Source of the DNA: Actinomycetaceae bacterium
GTDB lineage: Bacteria > Actinomycetota > Actinomycetes > Actinomycetales > Actinomycetaceae
Assembly (NCBI GenBank): GCA_030532515.1
Contig: JAUNKY010000010.1
Coordinates: forward strand, 1 to 61,753
DNA: 61,753 bases
Direction: 5' to 3'
Under the pieces are notes generated by a model. It was given only the letters and a program-made list of their open reading frames with translations. It did no database searches and was not told the DNA's origin. Both the position numbers and the translations under genes were made by a program. Positions 8,573 through 15,909 of this stretch are shown here, piece after piece. How positions within the stretch are numbered: position 1 is the first letter of the stretch; each line of letters begins with the position of its first letter.

Positions 8573-9570
8573 TCTTGCACCTGCTTAATCCACTGGGTTT
8601 TCAAATCCTGCGGAGCCAACGAAATCTCAATCGAAGAAGCCGCCAAAGTAGCCAACTCAGCGTCACTGAAGCCATGTGCCCGCGCGTACTCGTACTGCGC
8701 TAACAGGCGCGAACGAAACAGCAACGGATCGTCTGCCCCTAAAGCAATAAACGCACCCGCAGCAAATAAATCACGCAAAGGAAGCTGCGATAAATCAGCG
8801 AAAACCCCTAAAGACACATTTGAAGCGGGACATAGCTCAAACCCAATCCCAGCGGTAATCAACTCATCCAAAAGACGCGGATCTTCCACCGCACGCACAC
8901 CGTGCCCAAGCCGGCGCGGTTGCAGGTGAGAAACTACTTGCCGCACATGCTCTGGCCCTAAAAGTTCCCCACCATGAGGCACCCCGGGTAAGCCAGCTTT
9001 ACGCGCCAACCGGAACGCATGCGCAAACTCTGAAGTGACCCCGGCAGCCTCATCGTTAGAAAGCCCAAAAGCGACCACCTCGCCGTTCGCAGAACCCGCA
9101 TATTTCGCAGCCAAACGCGCCAAAGTCCGCGCATCCAACGGGTGGCGAATCCGCGAAGCCGCCACAATCACCCCTACCGACAGGCCGTGCTGGCGAGCAG
9201 AAATACGCACCTGATCCAAAATGATTTCCAAAGCGGGAGTTAAACCACCCACCCAAGGAGCGTAAGAAGTGGGATCCACCTGGATTTCTAAGCGAACGGA
9301 GCCTTCTTTAACGTCGTCTTCAATGGCCTCATCAATCAGCCGGCGCATCACCGCTTCAGAACGCACTAAAGCGCGGGCGGCATCGTAGGAACGCTGGAAT
9401 CTAAACCAACCGCGCGCGTTCGCGGGAACTGTGAGAGGATCGTTTTCCAAAAGATGCGCGGGCAGGCGAACTCCCTGTTGCTGCGCCAACTCAACCATGG
9501 TGGTGGGGCGCATAGCACCGGTAAAGTGCAGGTGCAGGTGAGCTTTGGGGAGTTTCGCTAAATCTTTCAC
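8548..9570 (-). CDS. add: Adenosine deaminase family protein
   Basis: Zinc metallo-hydrolase that converts adenosine to inosine in purine salvage. 340 residues. Metal and active-site landmarks of the family are present in order: HLHLHF (residues 11-16), PHGGE, RLGHG, CPASN and GADDP. GGE replaces the commoner AGE in the catalytic-Glu motif, and ALGADDP replaces SLNTDDP, so a relative such as adenine or 6-aminodeoxyfutalosine deaminase cannot be excluded. GTG start at 9570 with only a weak upstream purine tract. Diverges from the hydrolase at 9681. add near aspC and secE is a common actinobacterial arrangement. Confidence 0.88.
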   Translation of the reverse strand: MKDLAKLPKAHLHLHFTGAMRPTTMVELAQQQGVRLPAHLLENDPLTVPANARGWFRFQRSYDAARALVRSEAVMRRLIDEAIEDDVKEGSVRLEIQVDPTSYAPWVGGLTPALEIILDQVRISARQHGLSVGVIVAASRIRHPLDARTLARLAAKYAGSANGEVVAFGLSNDEAAGVTSEFAHAFRLARKAGLPGVPHGGELLGPEHVRQVVSHLQPRRLGHGVRAVEDPRLLDELITAGIGFELCPASNVSLGVFADLSQLPLRDLFAAGAFIALGADDPLLFRSRLLAQYEYARAHGFSDAELATLAASSIEISLAPQDLKTQWIKQVQEWLTSSPA

Positions 9571-9603
9571 CGTGGGACTTCTGAGGAAAACGGAATATGA
9601 GGA

Positions 9604-9644
9604 TAGAATTTATTCTAAGACATTGCGCGGTAAATGCTAACCGC
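9604..9644. promoter_or_regulatory. Palindromes in the add / hydrolase divergent promoter region
   Basis: The 110-base divergent gap holds TAGAAT-TT-ATTCTA (9604-9617, perfect arms) and GCGGT/ACCGC (9627-9631, 9640-9644). Their position between two divergent starts suits operator sites for a shared regulator; no regulator gene is adjacent. Confidence 0.4.
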
Positions 9645-9680
9645 TGCAAACGTGGACCGCGCCACCGCCAGGAGGTAAGA

Positions 9681-10484
9681 ATGAAACTTTACGCCTATAA
9701 AACCACGCGCACTCCGGTGGCAGATATACTGCTATTACATGGGGTGGCGGAGCACCACGGACGCTACCAGCATGTGATCCATTGGTTTAACGAGGCTGGT
9801 TTTGATGTCTATGCCTACGATCAGTTGGGGCACGGCACTAACCTCTCCAAAGGTGGGCAGCCGGTTGCGCGTTGCGTAGTTGACGTGCAGACGTTGATCA
9901 GCGATCACCTGCGGGCGCGCCAAAAGGTAAGCGAAGTTTCCCGCACCCACCGGTTGTTCCTCTTCGGGCACTCGATGGGCGGGTTGATTACGGCTGTGTC
10001 AGCTTTGCTGCGCCCCGAAGGAGTGCTGGGGGTAGTGCTTTCTGGGCCGGCGGTAGCTTCTGACATTCCGCGTTGGCTGGTGCGCCCAGCCTTAACCTTG
10101 GCACGGAAACTTCCGGCCCTTTCTACGGTGCAGTTAGATCCCGCAGAAGTAGCGCTGTTACCTGAGGTAGTGGAAGCCTATCAACAAGATCCGCTGAACT
10201 ACGTGGGGCCCATGCCGCTGCTTACGGCTGCGACGCTCACAAAGTGGTCGCATTTTATGTACAGAAACGCTGGAAAGTGGCGTCTGCCGCTGCTGGCTTT
10301 ACATGGAGAGTTCGACTCAGTAGTTCCCCCGCGGGGCAGTGCCCATCTGGTGGCGCAGGCTCAGGCAGCTGGCATTCCTGCTAGTTTTATTTTGGTCGAG
10401 GGCGAAAAACATGAGATTTTTAATGGCCCCCAGGCTCCGCAGTTGTTAGCCGCTACGGTTACTTGGCTAAAAGCTCTGCTGTAG
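9681..10484 (+). CDS. Monoacylglycerol lipase / lysophospholipase-like alpha/beta hydrolase
   Basis: 267 residues of the Hydrolase_4 (serine aminopeptidase S33-like) family, which cleaves monoacylglycerols or lysophospholipids. LLHGVAEHHGRY is the oxyanion loop, YDQLGHG the conserved strand, GHSMGG the nucleophile, HGEFDSVVPP carries the acid, and GEKHEIFN the histidine. ATG 9681 is chosen because AGGAGGT lies eight bases upstream; the frame stays open back to 9597 without a ribosome site. The 3' end overlaps the convergent GNAT gene by 26 bases. A CGAGGGCG word is embedded at 10397-10404. Confidence 0.88.
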   Translation: MKLYAYKTTRTPVADILLLHGVAEHHGRYQHVIHWFNEAGFDVYAYDQLGHGTNLSKGGQPVARCVVDVQTLISDHLRARQKVSEVSRTHRLFLFGHSMGGLITAVSALLRPEGVLGVVLSGPAVASDIPRWLVRPALTLARKLPALSTVQLDPAEVALLPEVVEAYQQDPLNYVGPMPLLTAATLTKWSHFMYRNAGKWRLPLLALHGEFDSVVPPRGSAHLVAQAQAAGIPASFILVEGEKHEIFNGPQAPQLLAATVTWLKALL

Positions 10485-11079
10485 CTGGCGCAGTTAAGTC
10501 CAGTACTTCTAGCGGAAGGGCTTCAAAAGAGGGGAATCCTTCGTAGCAGAAGCGGGTAGTTTCCCCCGGCATGGGGTAGTTGACAGTCCCAGCGCAGGTG
10601 AACCCCAGGTTTTCTAACAGGCGGTGCATACGAATATTGCCCGGATGGGTATCTAGACGCACGTGCCAAGGAGCCGTCAGTGAGCTGTTGCCAGTTTCCA
10701 GAAGCTGCTGGTGATTGCGACGCTGCGCTTCGGCCAGGGCAAAACCTAGAAGTTTACCGGCCAGACCCTGGCGCGCATAGTTTTGATGTACGGCTAAGCG
10801 GTTTACCTGAATATAGGGAGCCTCTGGGTAAGTCCAGCCGCGTCCTGCGACCTGCGGGTAGAAGGTACTGGGAGTGTCAGAAAGTGCGCAGTAGGCGGCA
10901 ATATTCGCATCGACTTCGCAAACTCGCCCTTTTTGTGCGGCGATGTCAGCTTCAAAGTGTTGGGCGCTGGGGACACCCAGCTGCCACTGGTCGATGCCGA
11001 TAAGTTTCAAAGCATCTTTTGCAGAGTGGAATACTTCAATAACTGCCGGGTAATCTGCCGGGGTTGCAACACGTACCAG
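10459..11079 (-). CDS. GNAT-family N-acetyltransferase, apparent CTG start
   Basis: Acetyl-CoA-dependent N-acetyltransferase fold. The acetyl-CoA loop region is VNRLAVHQNYARQGLAGKLL and the C-terminal part is HRLLENLGF. The first ATG/GTG/TTG in frame is TTG at 11010, but that would cut off the usual first strand and helix (LVRVATPADYPAVIEVFHSA). The full N-terminus reads from CTG at 11077-11079, six bases after AAGGAG. So this is either a CTG start or a mutated ATG. Length would be 206 residues. Substrate unknown. Convergent with the hydrolase at 9681. Confidence 0.75.
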   Translation of the reverse strand: MVRVATPADYPAVIEVFHSAKDALKLIGIDQWQLGVPSAQHFEADIAAQKGRVCEVDANIAAYCALSDTPSTFYPQVAGRGWTYPEAPYIQVNRLAVHQNYARQGLAGKLLGFALAEAQRRNHQQLLETGNSSLTAPWHVRLDTHPGNIRMHRLLENLGFTCAGTVNYPMPGETTRFCYEGFPSFEALPLEVLDLTAPATAELLAK

Positions 11080-11243
11080 CTTAGGCTCCTTTAACGGTAA
11101 GAAGAGTGAAGAAAATACTGAAACTAAAAAATACCTGGTACGGCGGTTAATTCCAAACCAGCGCAGCTGCGGTGTAAAACCGGGGGCTGCGTTGCATGGG
11201 AAGTGAAAAATACTGGAATATTAAGGTTTTAGAACCTAAAAAT

Positions 11244-11277
11244 CGGTGGGGGCAACTTTTTAGAGCTGCCCCCACCG
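11244..11277 (-). terminator. Terminator of aspC
   Basis: Perfect 11-bp inverted repeat CGGTGGGGGCA (11244-11254) and TGCCCCCACCG (11267-11277). Read on the minus strand it is followed by ATTTTTAGG, as expected for intrinsic termination of the aminotransferase gene. Confidence 0.85.
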
Positions 11278-11306
11278 AAGTGTTTTAAGTTGGCGTGAAT
11301 AATCTA

Positions 11307-12518
11307 TCAGCCGCCGATGAGCTTTTGAATGCGCTTTACGCCTTCTTCAAGTTCCGCGTCATTTAGCGCGTAAGAGAGGCGAATGAAGCCGGATGGGCCA
11401 AAGGCTTCACCAGGAACTACCGCCACTTCAGCCTTGTCCAAAATCACATCGGAAAGTACTGCTGAAGAGGTGATAACCGTTCCACCGATTTCTTGCCCGA
11501 TCAGTGCTTCCACCGAAGGGTAGGCGTAGAAGGCACCCTTTGGATTAGGAACTACTAGACCAGGGATTTCGGAAAGCATCGAAACCATTAGGCGGCGGCG
11601 CCTGTCGAAAGCCTCACGCATTTCGTAAACCACGTCTAAAGAACCGGAAACGGCTTCTAACGCAGCCATCTGCGCAATGTTGTTTACGTTTGAAGTAAGG
11701 TGCGACTGGAAGTTGGAAGCTGCCTTAATGACGTCAGTAGGACCAAACATCCAGCCCACGCGCCAACCGGTCATAGCGTAGGTCTTAGCTACACCGTTCA
11801 TGACGATGCAGGTGTCAGCAAGTTCTGGAACCAGCTTCACAATGTGAGCTGCCTGCGCATCTTCGTACACCAGGTGTTCGTAGATTTCGTCAGTTAGCAC
11901 CCAGATGCCCTTTTCTACCGCCCACTTACCAATCGCGGTAAGTTCTTCAGGCGTGTAAACCGACCCGGTGGGGTTGGAAGGAGAGCAGAGTAGCATAGCC
12001 TTGGTTTTCTCAGTGCGAGCAGCTTCCAGCTGGGCAACTGTTACCTTATAGTCAGCTGCCGCGTCTGCGAATACCTCAACGGTTTTACCGCCAGCCAGGG
12101 CGATAGCTTCTGGATAGGTAGTCCAGTAAGGGGAGGGAAGCAGTACTTCGTCGCCGTCAGAAACGACTGCTGCGATAGCTTGGAAAACCGCCTGCTTACC
12201 GCCGTTGGTAACCAAAATGTCAGTAGGGTTGATTTCGTAGCCGGAGTCGCGCAGAGTTTTTGCTGCAATTGCTTCGCGCAAAGCAGGTAGGCCGTCATTG
12301 GCCGTGTACTTGTGCATGCCGGGATTACGAGCGGCTTTCACCGCTGCTTCAACAATGTAATCAGGAGTGGCGAAATCTGGTTCCCCAGCGCCAAAGCCGA
12401 TTACGTTCTTACCTTGCGCAGCTAGTTCTTTTGCGCGCTTGGTAACAGCCAAAGTTGCAGATGGCGCAATGGCGCCCAGTCGTGCCGAAACACGAGGATA
12501 TGGATTTAAAGTACTCAC
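11307..12518 (-). CDS. aspC: Aspartate aminotransferase (class I/II PLP enzyme)
   Basis: 403 residues. Transfers the amino group between aspartate and 2-oxoglutarate. Fold-type I PLP landmarks: GAGEPDF near the N-terminus, [23 protein letters not shown], the PLP lysine in [16 protein letters not shown] (about residue 244) and [11 protein letters not shown] with the carboxylate-binding Arg. The GTG start at 12518 has no clear Shine-Dalgarno, so a leaderless or near-leaderless message is possible. A position upstream of tRNA-Trp and secE is conserved in actinobacteria, which supports the aspC assignment over other aminotransferases. Confidence 0.9.
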   Translation of the reverse strand: MSTLNPYPRVSARLGAIAPSATLAVTKRAKELAAQGKNVIGFGAGEPDFATPDYIVEAAVKAARNPGMHKYTANDGLPALREAIAAKTLRDSGYEINPTDILVTNGGKQAVFQAIAAVVSDGDEVLLPSPYWTTYPEAIALAGGKTVEVFADAAADYKVTVAQLEAARTEKTKAMLLCSPSNPTGSVYTPEELTAIGKWAVEKGIWVLTDEIYEHLVYEDAQAAHIVKLVPELADTCIVMNGVAKTYAMTGWRVGWMFGPTDVIKAASNFQSHLTSNVNNIAQMAALEAVSGSLDVVYEMREAFDRRRRLMVSMLSEIPGLVVPNPKGAFYAYPSVEALIGQEIGGTVITSSAVLSDVILDKAEVAVVPGEAFGPSGFIRLSYALNDAELEEGVKRIQKLIGG

Positions 12519-12763
12519 ATATATTAGTGTGCCCTATGCCACCAGTTTTGTCTGCCAGTTCCACATTTTGATTTAGTTTCATACCATTTTCATTTCTTTG
12601 ATTTTCGAGGGCGGCAAATAAATGTAATGAGATTGCTAAGTTGTGCACGTCACGTTCTGCTGGTCTGAGTTGTATTTATGCACTAGAATCATTTAGACTC
12701 ATTAAGCACACAGTTTGCACTTGACTTGTCGCAAGAGAAGTTAATGTGAAGCTGCAAGTGTCT

Positions 12764-12836
12764 AGGGTAGTGGCGCAATTGGTAGCGCACCGGTCTCCAA
12801 AACCGGCGGTTGTGGGTTCGAGTCCCTCCTGCCCTG
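12764..12836 (+). tRNA. trnW: tRNA-Trp (CCA anticodon)
   Basis: 73 bases including the discriminator G. Acceptor stem AGGGTAG/CTGCCCT with one G-T pair, D loop with AATTGGTA, anticodon loop CTCCAAA giving CCA, and T arm GGTTCGAGTCC. The 3' CCA is not encoded. It lies 38 bases upstream of secE, the standard actinobacterial order. Confidence 0.96.
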
Positions 12837-12874
12837 CTAGGCATAATTACCGAACTAACAAATCTGGAGGATCC

Positions 12875-13099
12875 GTGGCAGATAAGGCTGCACAGAAGGC
12901 AGAAACCCTAGGTTTCTTTGCGCGCATGGTCCTGTTTGTTAAGCAGGTGATTGGCGAACTGAAGAAGGTCGTTTGGCCAACCTTCCAAGAGTGGAAGACC
13001 TACCTGATCGTAGTGCTGGTCTTCGTGGGAGCCATCATGGTTTTCACCGGTCTGCTGGACCTATTCTTTGGCTGGCTTTCCGTGCTGGTCTTTGGCTAA
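12875..13099 (+). CDS. secE: Preprotein translocase subunit SecE
   Basis: 74 residues. SecE clamps the SecY channel in the cytoplasmic membrane. The amphipathic ELKKVVWPTFQEW segment and one transmembrane helix (about 46-70) are typical. GTG 12875 follows GGAGG by four bases; the frame is also open back through the tRNA gene, so the ribosome site decides the start. Unlike in many genomes, a terminator separates it from nusG. Confidence 0.95.
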   Translation: MADKAAQKAETLGFFARMVLFVKQVIGELKKVVWPTFQEWKTYLIVVLVFVGAIMVFTGLLDLFFGWLSVLVFG

Positions 13100-13115
13100 A
13101 TCACATTTTTAATAC

Positions 13116-13148
13116 AAACCGCTGGATAGCTAATCCAGCGGTTTTGTT
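13116..13148 (+). terminator. Terminator of tRNA-Trp/secE
   Basis: 12-bp perfect stem AAACCGCTGGAT (13116-13127) and ATCCAGCGGTTT (13133-13144), 5-base loop, then TTGTTTT. Confidence 0.9.
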
Positions 13149-13167
13149 TTACACTTAAAAAGAATCA

Positions 13168-13201
13168 TTTACACACCCGTTCAATGCGAACTAGGGTGTG
13201 T
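13168..13201 (+). promoter_or_regulatory. nusG promoter with overlapping inverted repeat
   Basis: TTTACA (13168-13173), 18-base spacer, TAGGGT (13192-13197). The spacer and -10 are embraced by ACACACCC (13171-13178) and GGGTGTGT (13194-13201), with an inner GTTC/GAAC. The symmetry over the promoter suits an operator or a hairpin at the start of the transcript. Confidence 0.45.
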
Positions 13202-13241
13202 TACTTTTTATCGTTTCTAAACAGACACAGGAGGCTTTGGC

Positions 13242-13994
13242 GTGAGCGAACAGTTCGACACCGAAGAAACCGTGGACACCACTGTAGAAGCAGTGGAGAC
13301 CGCCCTCGAAAATGACGTAACCGAAGCAGCTGAAGCAGAAGTTGCCGAAGCAGAAGCAACCGAGGCTGAAGCAACCGACGCAGAACCAACCGAAGTTGAT
13401 TTCATTGCCGCCAAGCGTGCGGAACTGGAAACACAGCTGGGTGACTGGTACGTAATCCACACCTACTCCGGCCACGAACGCCGCGTAAAGGCAAACCTGG
13501 AACAGCGTATCCAGACCCAGAACATGGAAAACTACATCTTCGAAGCTGAAGTTCCCATGGAAACTGTAACCGAACTGACCAAGGCCGGGAAGAAGACCGT
13601 GGAACGCCCTCGCGTCCCCGGATATGTGCTGGTACGCACCATCATGAACGAAACCTCTTGGCGTGTAGTTAAAGACACCCCAGCAGTTTTGGGCTTCGTG
13701 GGAGACGCACAGAACCCTGTGCCGCTGACCATTGATGAAGTAGTCAACCTGCTGACTCCAATGTGGGAAGCCAAGGAACTCAAGAAGGCAGTTTCTGCAG
13801 AGATTATTACCTCTCCAGCCATCACTTTCGAAATTGGCGAATCCGTCACAGTTATGGACGGTCCATTCGAATCTATGGAAGCGTCCGTCACCGAAATTGA
13901 CGCTGCGCACCGGAAACTCACGGTTTCCATCATGGTCTTCGAACGTGAAACCCCAATTGAACTAAGCTTCGATCAGGTAAAGAAACTTTCCTGA
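13242..13994 (+). CDS. nusG: Transcription termination/antitermination protein NusG
   Basis: 250 residues. Binds RNA polymerase and couples it to Rho or the ribosome. The NGN domain begins near residue 64 (GDWYVIHTYSGHERRVK) and contains PRVPGYVLVRTIM; the KOW domain is FEIGESVTVMDGPFES. An unusual 60-residue N-terminal extension rich in Glu, Ala and Thr precedes it, as in several actinobacteria. GTG 13242 follows AGGAGG. It has its own promoter behind the secE terminator. Confidence 0.96.
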   Translation: MSEQFDTEETVDTTVEAVETALENDVTEAAEAEVAEAEATEAEATDAEPTEVDFIAAKRAELETQLGDWYVIHTYSGHERRVKANLEQRIQTQNMENYIFEAEVPMETVTELTKAGKKTVERPRVPGYVLVRTIMNETSWRVVKDTPAVLGFVGDAQNPVPLTIDEVVNLLTPMWEAKELKKAVSAEIITSPAITFEIGESVTVMDGPFESMEASVTEIDAAHRKLTVSIMVFERETPIELSFDQVKKLS

Positions 13995-13999
13995 CCGGA

Positions 14000-14028
14000 T
14001 TGATTGCGCCCCGCGCGCAAGATAAGAT
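14000..14028 (+). promoter_or_regulatory. Promoter of rplK-rplA
   Basis: TTGATT (14000-14005), 17-base spacer, TAAGAT (14023-14028), leaving a leader of about 90 bases before rplK. Confidence 0.55.
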
Positions 14029-14124
14029 AGAAGACTGTGTACTGTCTAAATGGGGGCAGTATGCAAACCAGGTACTGGGCAAAGCGCGCAGTACAAAACT
14101 AGATAAGTAAAAGGACCCAATTTT

Positions 14125-14556
14125 ATGGCACCCAAGAAAAAGGTTGTCGGCCTGATCAAACTTCAGATCCAGGCTGGTGCTGCTAACCCAGCACCTCCGG
14201 TTGGTCCCGCTCTGGGCCAGCACGGCGTTAACATCATGGAATTCTGTAAGGCCTACAACGCGGCGACTGAATCTCAGCGTGGGAACATCATCCCAGTTGA
14301 AATCACCGTGTATGAAGACCGTACCTTCACCTTCGTCACCAAGACGCCACCAGCGTCCCAGATGATTAAGAAGACTGCAGGCGTTCCAAAGGGATCTGGC
14401 GTACCACACACCCAGAAGGTAGGCTCCCTGTCTGAAGCTCAGCTGCGCGAAATCGCAGAAGCTAAGATGGTTGACCTCAACGCAAACGACGTGGAAGCAG
14501 CAATGAAGATCATCGCTGGTACCGCTCGTTCCATGGGCATTACTGTAGAAGCCTGA
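14125..14556 (+). CDS. rplK: 50S ribosomal protein L11
   Basis: 143 residues, the family length. Binds the 23S GTPase-associated region. The N-terminal [18 protein letters not shown] carries the prolines at the thiostrepton site. AAAAGGA precedes ATG 14125. Shares a transcript with rplA (72-base gap), and probably has the promoter at 14000. Confidence 0.98.
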   Translation: MAPKKKVVGLIKLQIQAGAANPAPPVGPALGQHGVNIMEFCKAYNAATESQRGNIIPVEITVYEDRTFTFVTKTPPASQMIKKTAGVPKGSGVPHTQKVGSLSEAQLREIAEAKMVDLNANDVEAAMKIIAGTARSMGITVEA

Positions 14557-14628
14557 TTCTGACAAAAAACTATTAAGTGGCAGGGCAAGCTTCGTCCAGC
14601 AACCACGACTGCAAGGAGAAAGCAGATT

Positions 14629-15342
14629 ATGAAGCGCTCAAAGAACTACCGCGCTGCGGCCGAAAAGGTGCACGCAGGCGAACTCTACTTGCCTCTAGAG
14701 GCAATGGAACTGGCAAAGGCAACGTCAACCACCAAGTTTGACGCTACCGTTGAGGTTTGCTTCCGTCTTTCCGTCGATCCCCGTAAGGCTGATCAGATGG
14801 TTCGCGGTACTGTAAACCTACCTCACGGCACCGGTAAGACCGCTCGGGTCCTGGTCTTCGCTGTGGGTGACCGTGCACAGGCAGCTTTGGATGCCGGTGC
14901 AGATGAGGTCGGCGGCGACGAACTGATCGAAAAGGTAGCTGCAGGCTACACCGATTTCGACGTTGCTGTTGCTACCCCAGATCTGATGGGTAAGGTTGGC
15001 CGTCTGGGCCGCGTACTGGGTCCTCGTGGTTTGATGCCAAACCCAAAGACCGGTACCGTGACCATGGATGTGGCTAAGGCTGTTAAGGAAATCAAGGGTG
15101 GACGTATCGAGTTCCGTGTTGACAAGCACTCGAACTTGGCATTCATCGTTGGTAAGACCTCCTTCACCGCTGAACAGCTGGTACAGAACTACGCAACTGT
15201 TCTGGATGAAGTTCTGCGTTTGAAGCCATCCACCGCAAAGGGCCGTTACCTGAAGAAGGGTACCGTTTCCACCACTATGGGTCCTGGCATTCCTTTGGAT
15301 GTTACCAAGACTCGTAACCTGGATACCGACTCCCCAGCCTGA
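14629..15342 (+). CDS. rplA: 50S ribosomal protein L1
   Basis: 237 residues. Forms the L1 stalk and in many bacteria represses its own operon. Contains [14 protein letters not shown] and the C-terminal TMGPG. AAGGAG precedes ATG 14629. It ends the rplK-rplA unit: a terminator follows directly, and the usual next gene rplJ is 4.8 kb away beyond a surface-protein gene. Confidence 0.98.
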   Translation: MKRSKNYRAAAEKVHAGELYLPLEAMELAKATSTTKFDATVEVCFRLSVDPRKADQMVRGTVNLPHGTGKTARVLVFAVGDRAQAALDAGADEVGGDELIEKVAAGYTDFDVAVATPDLMGKVGRLGRVLGPRGLMPNPKTGTVTMDVAKAVKEIKGGRIEFRVDKHSNLAFIVGKTSFTAEQLVQNYATVLDEVLRLKPSTAKGRYLKKGTVSTTMGPGIPLDVTKTRNLDTDSPA

Positions 15343-15367
15343 TTCTGAATCTGGATAAAGAGTTCTG

Positions 15368-15398
15368 AAGCCCCAGCTCGCACTGCGAGCTGGGGCTT
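15368..15398 (+). terminator. Terminator of rplK-rplA
   Basis: 14-bp stem AAGCCCCAGCTCGC / GCGAGCTGGGGCTT with a 3-base loop, followed by TTG. Confidence 0.88.
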
Positions 15399-15478
15399 TG
15401 CGCATTCCGGGGAAGTGTTGCCCCGAGTCGCCCGTCCGGCGCTGATTCCGCATGGATGCCATTGCAAACGACTCTCAT

Positions 15479-15560
15479 TTCGCACGGGAAACGCGTTTCG
15501 TATGCGAATTGAGGGGGTTGCCGGGCTGAATTCGCACGGGAAACGCGTTTCGTATGCGAA
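15479..15560. repeat. Palindromic repeat family B, two copies downstream of rplA
   Basis: Two identical 30-bp imperfect palindromes at 15479-15508 and 15531-15560 (ends TTCGCA and TGCGAA, centre GAAACGCGTTTC), 52 bp apart with a 22-base spacer. Orientation is opposite to the clusters at 21571, 34522 and 61584. Confidence 0.9.
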
Positions 15561-15909
15561 GCTGGAAAATTGCCTTCGAGACCCTCTCCTTGCCACGAAA
15601 AATTTGGGGGATCTTGACCTTGTGGAAGAGAAACGGAAGAGTCATTGAAACCTTAAAAGACGCTGGGAATGTCTATTTGTGGCAGCTAATAATTACAAGA
15701 CTTTAGTCCGACAAGTTCCTGTATTTCCATACGTTTGGTTAACTTTCCTGTGTTACAACATGAAATAACCTTAAAAAAGCCTGTATAAACGGGTTTGATG
15801 GGGTCGATAGGGATATAATATCAATTACGTAATAACAAAAGCTCACGCATAGTTCTCCCATATTGCGCCGGAGGCCTAAGCGTTCTGGGCGTAATTACTT
15901 GGAGAACCT
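15561..15909 (+). promoter_or_regulatory. AT-rich promoter region and leader of LPXTG gene 2
   Basis: No gene. Contains a perfect TATAAT (15814-15819) without a clear -35, so the start is probably near 15827. The leader from there contains an extended imperfect hairpin. GTTCTCC (15852-15858) pairs with GGAGAAC (15901-15907), which is the ribosome-binding site itself. Inside it, ATTGCGCC (15862-15869) pairs with GGCGTAAT (15888-15895, one G-U). Folding would hide the Shine-Dalgarno. No ligand or protein is implied by the sequence. Confidence 0.5.

Noticed and set aside
12409-12648. 79-residue minus-strand open frame before aspC
   Set aside because: Mostly overlaps the aspC coding region in another frame and has no ribosome site or recognisable features.
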